Positions 46,801-55,690 of a stretch of 64,000 nt of DNA are shown piece by piece. Below the pieces are notes generated by a model. The model worked only from the letters and a program-made list of their open reading frames with translations, searched no databases and was not told the DNA's origin. Numbering within the stretch: the first letter of the stretch is position 1; every line of letters starts with the position of its first letter. A program made the translations under genes and the position numbers. This DNA comes from Capitulum mitella (taxonomy: Eukaryota; Arthropoda; Thecostraca; Pollicipedomorpha; Pollicipedidae): contig CP099849.1 in assembly GCA_030062745.1 (NCBI GenBank), forward strand, positions 9,821,767 through 9,885,766. Direction: 5' to 3'.

Positions 46801-48965
46801 ACCTTCAGACGCTCGGACGTTACAGAAAAAATGCGGGGCACGATGCCCTGACAATGGTTGGCTTCCGTGCAGTCATCCAAGTGTGTGTGTGCAAGGAGAC
46901 GTGATCGTGCATATCGAGGGCGGGAGGGTGGACACGCGGGTCCTTGGCGGGTGCTCGCATCGCATGCCATGGCACCGTCTATTCCGAGCGTCTTCCGAGT
47001 AATACTGCTCAGCAAACTTTTCCCGATCACCGATCATTTTGAAAGCCAGCCTGGCCGGCTCGTTGGAGCTGTACCAGCGTCCTTCCCTGTCTGTCTATAG
47101 CGTCCCGCCCCCCACGTCTGACGCGACTGCGGGGCCCGCCGCGTGGAATGCCCTCCCCAGTGCCAGCGCAAACAGCGGGACTGACGGCGGAGCAGCGGGC
47201 CTCCGTCTGGGGCCGACGCCGCTCAGCGAGGCGACCGCCGAGCATGCCGCTCGGCAGCGCGCCCTGGAGGGTTATGGGGTCCGACCACCACCGTCTGCCC
47301 ACACGCGGCTGACCCAGTCCGTGTAGTCTGGCTGTTGATCGACGCTCTCAACTGCCAAGGTCATTCCTCGTCGCAACCTATTGTTGCGGAATGCGAATCT
47401 TTGCGCCCGCCAGAATCGAACCGAGGACCCCTCGGCCGGAGGGAGCAGATTAACCAGGAGGCCAGGCCGTGGCCGTGAGCTGACCCCAGTCTGCTGGCGG
47501 TAGGGAACGGCCTGCTGCGGAACAACAAGCCGAACGCCATGTTCTCCGACTGGCGGCCGGCCGCCTGGATGGACCAGCGCGGCCTGGGCGAAGACTTCAA
47601 GCTATACGGCGGCCAGGTGACCGTCCGTCGGCCCGGAGTCTATTACCTGTACGCCCAGGTATGGCTTGCGCCGGTGGAGAACATTCCCTCGGGCTCGTCA
47701 CCCCCCCCCCCGTGGGCACGACCCTCGGTAGGGTCGAGCTCTCTGATGAGCCTCCAGATGTATGACGTTTCCTCAAGTGTCACCGTCCTCGGGCGTGAGC
47801 TGTCCTCAGACACCTCTTTCCCTCGAGTTTGGCCTCAGGGTATGATCTTTCCCTCCAGTGTGATATCACCACACTGCGTGATCACTATTATCTCCTACAC
47901 GTCATAAGGCATCGTATTCACCAGAGGGAATACGATGCGATATTTAAATTGTCAGTTTCAACCTGGCTCAGGCTGTAACACGGACCCCAATTAGGCCTCT
48001 CTGAGGATAGGAAGGCGAAGTCATGTGGAGTCGTTCTGTGCTTGAAGATTAGTTTTACTCGTTCCCCTGCCCCCTTCGTCGTCGCGACTTTATCACGATG
48101 GAGTGGTTCCTCTTCAGTTTTTACATCGTCCTTGAAGGGAACCGTCGCTTCAGCAAAGCTATCGTGTGACATCTTCTTTTACATCCAACTCGAAATCTTT
48201 TTCTTGAATGGCGCACGGCACACAACTGTCACGTCCGTTTCTTTCTCTTTTTTTAGATCAACTACCTGGACGACAGCGACATAAATGGATTCGAAATCAC
48301 CGTGAACGCCCGCTCGTTCATCAAGTGTTTGACGATGGAGGCAAGCGACCACAGACAGAAGGTCAACACCTGCCACACGGGTGCTGTCACCTATCTCAAC
48401 ACCGGTGAGCTGTTTCCACGTCCGCTCCTCCAACGTTGACGCTGGTACCAGATGGCGTTCGTTGGTGCTGCCACCTGTGTGAGAAGTGCCAAGTCCAGTT
48501 CCGCACTGGTGCTGTCAGCCATCCAATCTGATCTTCCGGCCCAAACGAGGATAATCATCTGGGTAATGTCAGCGGTTTGAACGCTGTGCACCCGTCGAAC
48601 ATATCTTAAGCTTGGCGTTTTCGCACCATTCCCTTTTCATGCTATTTTTTTTTTATATTTCCCATTTAAGGACACAACGGACTGCCTTTCCCAGTCGTGT
48701 TCAGTGTCCATAATTGTAAAGTAGGATTATATAAGGGCCTGGGAACTAGCCGCACTTTTCAATCAGTTCTTACTCGTTCGGCACGGCGTGAAAATTAGCT
48801 GTAATGCTCGAAGTTTTATCGCGATGCGTCACATCCCCTATCAACGGTGGTATCTGCCACACAGGCGACTCCATCAGCATTCGGGACCTGGAGCCGCTGC
48901 GCATCTCCATGTTCCTGCCGGATCGGAGCTTCTTCGGTCTCTTCAAGCTCGCCGGGACGGGGTAG
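32764..48965 (+). CDS. egr: TNF superfamily ligand, Eiger-like, type II membrane protein
   Basis: Eiger is the arthropod TNF; it activates the Wengen/Grindelwald receptors and JNK signalling. Exons: 32764-32988, 40314-40501, 41901-42120, 43920-44136, 47504-47658, 48257-48404, 48865-48965. All phases agree: 1254 nt, 417 residues, against about 415 in Drosophila. Exon 1 gives a short cytoplasmic tail, a membrane anchor (about residues 25-46) and a coiled-coil-like stalk. Exons 2-4 are a low-complexity basic stalk with TRQTRRRGRHRSR and a furin-type site GRSKR near residues 245-249. The TNF homology domain starts at VAHFEAH (about 265) and includes MFSDWRPAAWM, GVYYLYAQ, INYLDDSDINGFEI, a Cys pair (KCLTMEAS and NTCHTGAV) and RSFFGLFKL at the end. 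Cleavage at GRSKR would release the soluble trimer. No collagen repeat is present. Introns carry 33-bp and 43-bp minisatellites; the second abuts the exon 4 acceptor. Confidence 0.93.
33597..33774 (+). mobile_element. MITE-like element with GGCGCAGCC termini
   Basis: Inverted termini GGCGCAGCCAG and GGGCTGCGCCCC flank about 155 bp that also occur at 44425 and, reversed, near 31720. The ends resemble non-autonomous hAT elements. It sits in Eiger intron 1. Confidence 0.6.
34050..34181 (+). pseudogene. possible copia-type gag fragment
   Basis: A short frame contains LLLFQFALPKSWHDFIRSL followed by an acidic segment. It is reminiscent of the LPxSWxxFxxSL signature in Ty1/copia gag proteins. No protease, integrase or reverse transcriptase follows, and no LTR was seen. 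The fragment is small enough that the resemblance may be chance. Confidence 0.3.
34529..34569. repeat. perfect 19-bp-arm palindrome followed by a direct repeat
   Basis: GCTGTTAATTAACCAACTG, a 3-nt loop and the exact reverse complement. It is followed by TAG and two copies of GGAGCGTGGGACA within 40 bp. It could be the end of a small mobile element. Confidence 0.8.
34774..34846. repeat. compound AC / AT microsatellite
   Basis: About 18 AC units pass directly into about 18 AT units. Confidence 0.95.
35797..36717 (-). CDS. two adjacent unassigned coding-like frames
   Basis: Minus-strand frames 36717-36286 and 35797-36228 are in the same phase, each about 143 codons, separated by a stop-containing 57 bp. 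Composition is not repetitive, which makes two such frames side by side unusual. Visible pieces include RTFASYPHLMALMNQAGV with a plausible acceptor (TTTTATTTTCAG) near 36446, and GRQVGWQLQDINVPRSI. I could not find a donor/acceptor pair that joins the two frames in phase. No family is recognised. It could be a nested gene in Eiger intron 1, a decayed gene or chance. Confidence 0.25.
37974..38063. promoter_or_regulatory. two perfect CRE sites in an 82-bp duplication
   Basis: TGACGTCA occurs at 37974-37981 and 38056-38063, each inside the identical 17-mer CAGCTGACGTGACGTCA. TGACGTCA is the consensus for CREB/ATF dimers. The pair lies in Eiger intron 1, immediately left of a GC-rich patch, and might be an enhancer or alternative promoter; that use is inference. 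Confidence 0.5.
40955..41850. repeat. 33-bp minisatellite, about 27 copies, in Eiger intron 2
   Basis: Units read CTGGTACCCGCCCC, then AATACTGCCGTCC or GCCGCTGCTGTCC, then CCCGAA. The two variants form a higher-order pattern. Because 33 is a multiple of three, every frame stays open for hundreds of codons, giving a false Gly/Tyr/Gln-rich frame on the minus strand. Confidence 0.95.
43275..43919 (+). repeat. about 43-bp minisatellite ending at the Eiger exon 4 acceptor
   Basis: About 15 degenerate units contain CAGATCAGACTGTTGACTG and TGCTGTTGTCC. Each brings a pyrimidine stretch plus CAG. The last unit supplies the acceptor used by exon 4 (GTCCGTCAG at 43919). Confidence 0.85.
44425..44581 (+). 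mobile_element. MITE-like element with GGCGCAGCCAG termini
   Basis: Starts AGGCGCAGCCAG and ends CTGGCTGCGCCCCT, giving 11-bp inverted ends. The interior matches the copies at 33597 and near 31720 (TTAGGCCCGC, GCGCATCGTCTTCC, GGTTTTCGTATGAT). It sits in Eiger intron 4. Confidence 0.65.
45026..45099. repeat. CACACG / ACGC simple repeat
   Basis: Alternating CACACG and CACGCACGCG words over about 70 bp. Confidence 0.9.
46535..46620 (-). mobile_element. tRNA-derived SINE head or tRNA-like pseudogene
   Basis: On the minus strand an A-box-like segment (GTGGTTCAGCTGGTTACAGCG) lies about 35 nt before a B box (GGTTCGAATTA). The cloverleaf is imperfect and no CCA-end geometry is kept, so a SINE is more likely than a working tRNA gene. 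Confidence 0.5.
46709..46744. repeat. GA microsatellite
   Basis: Two GA runs separated by a short G run. Confidence 0.9.
47400..47480 (-). mobile_element. second tRNA-derived SINE head
   Basis: Minus strand shows GGCCTCCTGGTTAATCTGCTC (A-box-like) and GGTTCGATTCTGG (B-box-like). It lies only about 20 bp left of the acceptor of Eiger exon 5. The sequence differs from the copy at 46535, so the two may be different families or old copies. Confidence 0.45.
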
Positions 48966-51033
48966 AGCCAGGGGTGCGGCCCGCCGGGACCGGGGACAGA
49001 CAGAGCCGGTGGACATGACAGCGCGCTCCTCTGAGCGGGAGAGCCCTCTGTCGGAGGCAGGCAGGCACAGCGGCCGGCCGGCGCTGCGACAGAGGCGTTC
49101 TGACTGCTGGACCGCCGCTGCCGCTCCGGTCAGAGAGAGCTGGGGACGGTGACTGGTGACGCTCGCAGGGCGCTTGGCAGAGTCGGGGCCTCTCCACATG
49201 CGGGCCATCTTCGGAAATTCATCGCTGTGTGGAATCTGCCGCGGGACTTTCAGGAAAAATCCTATCTTGTCGTAGTGCGATGCGCCATATTTTGGCCCTT
49301 GGCGTGGGGCGTTCATTTTAACGTTCGTACCATCACGTACCAACTGTTCTATCCTCCTTTTTGCCCCGCCTGCAAATTAAAAACACGTCGACTGTTGTTT
49401 TGCGGTGTAGATATATATCGCGCACCCTTCATTGTTTGACGTCTATGGTGTAAACAGGACCGTTTCATAAACCGCCGTCGGGGAGTTCTGTTGCGTGCAC
49501 GCTGTGATAATGGCACCGGCCCCAGTTTGCGGGACGGCTAACCTTGTGTGCCATATGAGTGTGAAGAGTGACAGTATCGGTTAAGCTATGGTCGATGTGC
49601 GTTATCGTTAGTGGTTCGACCAGCGCGAAAATCTGTCGGACGAAGACGCGTCCGTAGCGCCCCCAGGCATGGGGCGGGGACGCCTGGTCAATAAAACGTC
49701 TGTAACTGGAAGGTTATCTTTACATCGTCAACGTTCACGTCTCAAGCGCCTGTGCTTAACTATCTTCAGATGACGCTTTGTGGAAAAGCATTCCATGATG
49801 GGTTGGACTGTCTACTCTGTCTAGTACATAGCCACCGCAGCGACGTATGGCAAGTCAAAAACGACAAAACTGATTCATGTTTAATCTTGGACAGGTCAAG
49901 TACTGAAACATGCTCATCGCAGTAAATAATCTTCGTTTGTATCTCACGAACAATATTGCGCTCTGAAATGCATTTTCCATGACATAACCGAACAATGGAA
50001 ATATCAAGACGAAGCTGACGGTCGGAGCCCCTATCGAAACCCCTTTGCTCGACGAAGTGTCTACGTCCATGCTTCAACGCAAGGAAATTCCCACTTCTGG
50101 CAAGTGCAGCATTAACATGTCGCAGAAGTATACGTATGGCGCGTGACAGGTCACGAATAGCTACTGTATGGACTAAGACGCAGATGTTTGATAAATGGAG
50201 CCACTCGGTTTGTTGTGAAACCAGATCCAGTCAAAAACGTTTCATTAAATTCAGCAATGACAAAAAAAAAACAATAGCACAGCATGATACTGCCATGACT
50301 TTGGTAACACTGGCTAGAAGACATCTGTAGAGTCATCCTAGATGGCGCAAAAATACGTCGAGCCAAACTTCTCGTCCCACGCAAAAGTTACACACATTTC
50401 AATGAGTCGCTTAAACAGCTAAATTCGCATTACGAATATTCGGTGATGTTACAAACTTTTCAGCCAGCAAGATACAGAAACAAAGCACCAATTTATGCCC
50501 CTCTTAGTTACCTTCAGAGACGCCTTGGCCAGAAAGCGGTACCGGAAGGCTTTACAGGAATATTTCCAAATACAGACTGCAATAACGGAGTTAAGACCTT
50601 GTTACAATACCTCACTGAGAACACTAGCAACACCGTATTGCAGGGTGTTCTCTGAAAGGACATCCTTTGCCACCACGATTTAACTTTAATTCTGTTAAAA
50701 TTGTCGTCTGACAAAATGAAATACCTGGCTCAGAGCGCAAGTACCAGACCAAATAGCAGCAATGAACGCCGATCTTATCACTGATGGCGCACCAAATAAT
50801 CGGCGCTTGATCGTGCGGCTGCAACGCAGACGGCACATTGCAACTTACCCATGATTCACCCGTTAAACTCTCCGCCGCGCCGCACACTTCCAGCTATTCT
50901 GAAAAGCTTCCGCGACACCAAATTGAACCTAGCTGATCTTCGTCACTATGTCTGAGAGACAATTCAGCGAACCGGGACCCTTCGGGCCACTGATGCTGCT
51001 ATGCTACGGTAAACTCCTAGGCTAGCTTCGCCG
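48966..51033. other. Eiger 3'UTR and convergent intergenic region
   Basis: The Eiger 3'UTR probably extends to about 49715. The remaining 1.3 kb to the COQ10 stop codon shows no exon or recognisable repeat. Confidence 0.45.
49690..49695 (+). terminator. AATAAA polyadenylation signal of Eiger
   Basis: AATAAA lies 725 nt after the Eiger stop codon and is followed by a GT-containing stretch, as expected for a 3' end. Confidence 0.55.
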
Positions 51034-52225
51034 TCAGCTGGCGGCGATCACCTTCGGCTTCTGGCTGCGTATGCTCTCGCGGCCGTAACGCCGGTTGGCC
51101 TCCAGCAGGAAGGCGTTCACCATGTGTCGGACCACCTCGTCGAAGAACATGTTGGCCAGCCGCGAGTGGATGGCCGAACGGAACTCGAACGAGATGGAGA
51201 AGTCGAGCGTGCAGGTGCGCGGGTTGTTGGTCAGGCCGGGCGCGAACTTCCACACGGTCAGCAGGTGGTTGAAGAGCCGGCCCTCGGTGCAGACGGCCTT
51301 GACCAGGTGCGGCCGCGCCATCGTCACGCTCGAGACGTAGGACTCGCGCATCGGGCCGAACCCGATCGCCATGCGCGCCTTCAGGAAGCCGGGACGCCGC
51401 GCCACCACCACCGAATCGGTGCAGTACGGCACGAACGTGTTGTACTCCTCCACGCCCGAGACGATCTCGTACATCTGGTCCATGGTGTAGCTGCGAACCG
51501 GCGGCGGCGTCAGCCCCCTAGGAAGGCCGTTTAAGCCGGCCACTTGCTACTGCATATGTTCTCAAACTCCATGCCTTGGGACATACTTTCGTGTCTGGAT
51601 GCACATGAAAATTCAGGTACATCATGTGAAGACTACCCATACACAAACACTGTACACACACCACAACATACATAGCAAGTGTGGAGTCCTAAACTGTGCA
51701 AATGAAACTGCACAGACCAACACTCGGCACGACACATACCGCTGGTCAGAGTCTGAAGAGTTCATAACATACCCAATTCCAAATGATCAATAATCCATTA
51801 ATGCTGCTAACAGTGTCTCTCACCCCAACAGACGCCGTTCAGAGTACTCTCGCCTCTTTGAGCCTGTGCCAGGCAATGAGAAGAGGGACCTTGTCCAGAT
51901 CTGGCCGACATTTCCTGCAGCTTGTCCCAGCTCAGCCTGATGACTTTTGTGAGCAGAGCACAGGACAGCTGCTGGTCTGCAATGTCACAGTCCACTTTAA
52001 AAATGATACTACTGTGATCAGGCACACACAACAATGAGGAACTTACATAAGGTGTGAGAATAGTTGGGTTCAAGGCCCATAAATGTACACTTATAATGGG
52101 CCCAGAACTGCAATCTCCACACTTATTGGTATGGAGGATAAAAATTATCTAACACATGGAGTTTAGGACCAGGCCTGTTGAAGAGACTGCTCATAATTTA
52201 GCAAATGCTTGTCCTGTTAATATAT

Positions 52226-52282
<57 letters not shown>

Positions 52283-55170
52283 TATATATATATATATATA
52301 TATATATGACATCTATTTGCATAACTATATGACAAAATTATATATGTATTATGCACATAAAAATGCATCTTACAAAGATTGCTGGACAATGACAACAACC
52401 CACGAGTACAGACAACAATACTGCAAGATAATATGGCCCAAATCAAAACTAAACTGATATCACTGCATAGCAACATTTACACATATTCCCATATATATAT
52501 ACATATAACATATACACAAATTGCCAACATCCAGATTGCACACTTTTAAACTGCTTTGGAATTACAACAGGTCTTTGATCAAGGTGGTGAAAAAATACAT
52601 ATGGTGCTGATACCACATGTCACAATTTTCAATATCCTCCTTATCAAACTGTATTTGTTCCAGCACAGAAGAAGCACTGAAGAGGTCACATGGCCAAAAT
52701 ATCTGCTTGCTCCCAGGGTCTTTTAAGAACCACAAGCCACATGCTACAGCATACATGCATACAACCACAAAGAAGATCTCCAATAATGCTGCACACTTTC
52801 ATCCAGCAGGCTCCTGAGAACTCAACCCTTATGTGTTCCAAGCACAATGCAAGAAGCTCTTTCCTAACGTATTCTTCAATTATAACGTTGGCTGGTTATT
52901 GGGGCTTAGGGGTGCGCCGACTGCAGGGTCATTCGGCGCCCACGTATATATAATGTATTTCCTCAAACACATTCTTCTCCATGTCTATGTAGTGCATTAA
53001 ACATAGTTCTCAGGCATTTCAAAGTGACAAAAGTATATTCTAATGCACGTTTACCAATGCCATACCTAACCATCCTTCCAATCACTAAAAACCTCGAATA
53101 TATTCCAATTGCTGTAGACTTAAATCATCCAGAACCATGCTCAAAAATGGATATAAAAAGATTCCATTCCATTCCCTGTCTGTTCAATACCTAAATAAAA
53201 TGGGTATTCTATGCAAAGGTCTCCCACTTCTGATACCTCCAGAAATCGGCACAGTTACCGCACCATATTGGTACAAAAAATGTGCAATTAAAAAATACCC
53301 TAATTTCAGGCATTTACTGCCTTGTCACCATCACACCCAGGGCCTCAACAACTAGCAAACGTTTGAAGCACTGAGCATCTCCTCAAGACAGATCAACACC
53401 AACTTTTAAGCTCTGACAGTTGACCATCTGTGAAATATGACATCACTGAAAGACCTATCAAAACATGGCCATCTTGAAACTTGAAATAAGCTGAGACAGT
53501 ACTGGAATGGGACAGGGAGGTGGACTGGGAATGGACAAGTACAGGCATGAGTGCCTGGGAGAGAACAGGAACAGAAATGGAAAACTGGGACAGTGCAGAG
53601 CTAAGAAGGACCTGGATGAGATTAGGAGAGAGATGAGGACTAATGGAATGGGCATGGGGGGATATTGGGACAGGATGGTGAAGAGGGACTGGGCTTGGAA
53701 ATGGACAGGCAAGGAGATGGGGGTGGGATGGGGACAAGTAAGAGGATGGGGCTGTGAATTGCTGTTTGATTGAGGTGAATTGTGTGGTTGGTTCTCAAGA
53801 TAAACAGGGCCAGGGTGTTAAAGGCCCACCCAGTCTGTGGAAGATGTTGAAATACCCCAGTCAATGCTGGGTTAATGTTTGAGCCCAATATCCCATATCT
53901 TCTTGGTCTGTATTTGCTTCTACCCCATGATCATTGTCCCCCTTTTTGCCTCTCCCCTCCTAGTCCCATCCCAATTTACTCCTTGTCCCTGTCCCATTAC
54001 AGTTCCTCTTCCTTGGTCCTATTCTGCATTGCTCCCCTGCAGGATGGGACTGCAAGGGGAAGAGACAGAAAGGGGGTACAAGGAGGGAACAGAAGCAAAT
54101 ACAGACTGAGACAGGACTGGCACAATGATGGGATATTTGACTGGACCATTAACCCAGCAGCTACTGGGGTATTTCATCATCTTCCTAAGGGGGCCCTTAA
54201 GCACCCCCTTACTTCTCCCTGTCCCATCCCCATCATTTTGCTTGTTTCTTTCCAAGCCCAGCCCCTTTCCATCATCCTATCCTAATGCCCCTCCATGTCC
54301 ATTCTGTTAGTCCTCATCTCTCCTAACCCTCATGTGCATCCTCCATAGCTCTGCAATGTTCCAGTTTTCCTTGTCTGTTCCTGGTCCCTCCTAGGCAATC
54401 ATGCCCATCCTTGTTCAGTCCCAGTCAACCTCTCTGTTCCATCCCAGTACCATCTTAGCATATTCCAAGTTTTGAGACAGCCATGTTTTGATAGGCCTTT
54501 CAGTGACTCCATAGTTACAAGTTGGTGTTGATTTGTCTAACCTGAACATGTGCAAGCTGTTGAGGTGGTGGGTGGCTGAACTACTTCAAGTGATTATTTT
54601 GAGGAAGTTGTAATGGCAACAAGGCACTAAATGCCTGTGATTGGATTATTCTTTAATCATGAATCTTTTGGTTCCAATGTAACTTGGTAACTATGTGGAA
54701 GGTCTGCACCTAGAATATCATGAAATGTTCACGCCACAGACAAAGATGCAAATGCTGAAGAAACCATACAAAAGGCCACAATAGTGCTTGAGAGTAAATT
54801 ATGTGAGACACATGCAGTCCTGGAGTCTGTTGTGGAGTTGGAGGCATTTTGATTCCCTACCTCTGATTTCTGACATCATGCACATGGGAATAAATGGAAA
54901 AAAATAATTTACAATCCTTCTGAAATTACCTTCACAAGCAACTACTGACACCTCCAGCCACACCTTCAAACAGGAATAAACAAACTGCTGACCAGACACA
55001 GAGCACAACAGTGCTGATAACTCCTCAAATGTAGCAGTAAAAAAAAACAAGCCTTACCTAGCATGTCCCCATGCAGTGACCATCCCTAATTTGCAGGTTG
55101 ATACGGAGCTCGGAAATTTTGAAGAACAAGTTCTCAAACTTGAAACTAAAATAAAAGACGACCGCTGCAT
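51034..55170 (-). CDS. COQ10: coenzyme Q-binding protein COQ10, mitochondrial
   Basis: COQ10 is a START/polyketide-cyclase-fold protein of the mitochondrial matrix side. It binds coenzyme Q and is needed for its correct use in the respiratory chain. Exons in transcript order: 55170-55058, 51976-51824, 51490-51034; phases agree and 723 nt give 240 residues (human paralogues about 240). Exon 1 (MQRSSFILVSSLRTCSSKF) is a Ser/Arg-rich presequence lacking acids, fitting mitochondrial import. Exon 2 ends in the conserved KRREYSERRLLG, continued by YTMDQMYEIVSGVEEY in exon 3. Further hallmarks are FVPYC, GRLFNHLLTVWKF, PRTCTLDFSISFEFRS and FFDEVV. The tail RYGRESIRSQKPKVIAAS is short. The 3.1-kb intron 1 is almost CpG-free and holds a foldback element. 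The gene diverges from TMEM67. Confidence 0.96.
52228..52308. repeat. compound AC / AT microsatellite
   Basis: About 22 AC units then AT units, in COQ10 intron 1. Confidence 0.95.
53285..54655. mobile_element. foldback element with arms of about 500 bp
   Basis: The right part (54147-54655) is the diverged reverse complement of the left part (about 53300-53877). Examples are GGTTAATG/CATTAACC at the inner ends, ATGAGGACTAATGGAATGGG against its complement near 54300, and ATCAAAACATGGC against GCCATGTTTTGAT. A 270-bp centre separates the arms. The purine-rich left and pyrimidine-rich right strands follow from this symmetry. No transposase frame is seen. Confidence 0.75.
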
Positions 55171-55690
55171 CACAGCCTTTAATAATATGTCTAAACAATG
55201 AGACGGTTAGTTTTCCTCAACACAATCTGAAATTTCACTGAAAGCTTCCAAGACACATCACTCAAGCCTTCTGACACATCCACTTTCAGAGTTGCTAGCG
55301 CCACTTCTCGTAAAAAAGTCTCCAGTGATCAGAAGGCTCGGTTCGGTTGTAGTGTATAGCAATCTTGGTTCGCCTTGTCTTGTGTTTACTCACCTAATGG
55401 AAAAAGGAAAATAATTGCTTTAGTTATTACGTTTAAGCCAACTTTTACCATTGTGAATAATTTCCAAAGTATGGTTGCAAATCTTTCTTCAAAACGTGCC
55501 TAATTGTGTCTGAATTAGGGAGCAAATTAGTAATGACGTCATTGTACTGCAATTCATTCCACAGAATTTTAGTAATTCAATACCGTAATATTATCCCCAT
55601 GCCGAAATAAACGGTATCCTTGAAAAGTAATCATTCTATGTAAACATTCCCCAAATTTTGGAGGAGTTGGGCGTGGTAGTGGCACCCGTC
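55171..55690. promoter_or_regulatory. divergent promoter shared by COQ10 and TMEM67
   Basis: Only 520 bp separate the two start codons, which face away from each other. CpGs reappear here between two CpG-depleted introns, as expected for an unmethylated promoter. No TATA box is evident. Exact transcription starts cannot be read from sequence. Confidence 0.6.

Noticed and set aside
46535..47480. Functional tRNA genes
   Set aside because: A and B boxes are present but stems are imperfect and ends are not tRNA-like.
55080..55203. Plus-strand exon-like stretch (VDTELGNFEEQV) with a TTTGCAG acceptor and a stop
   Set aside because: The opposite strand reads as the COQ10 presequence with a perfect donor and phase, and no upstream plus-strand exon exists.
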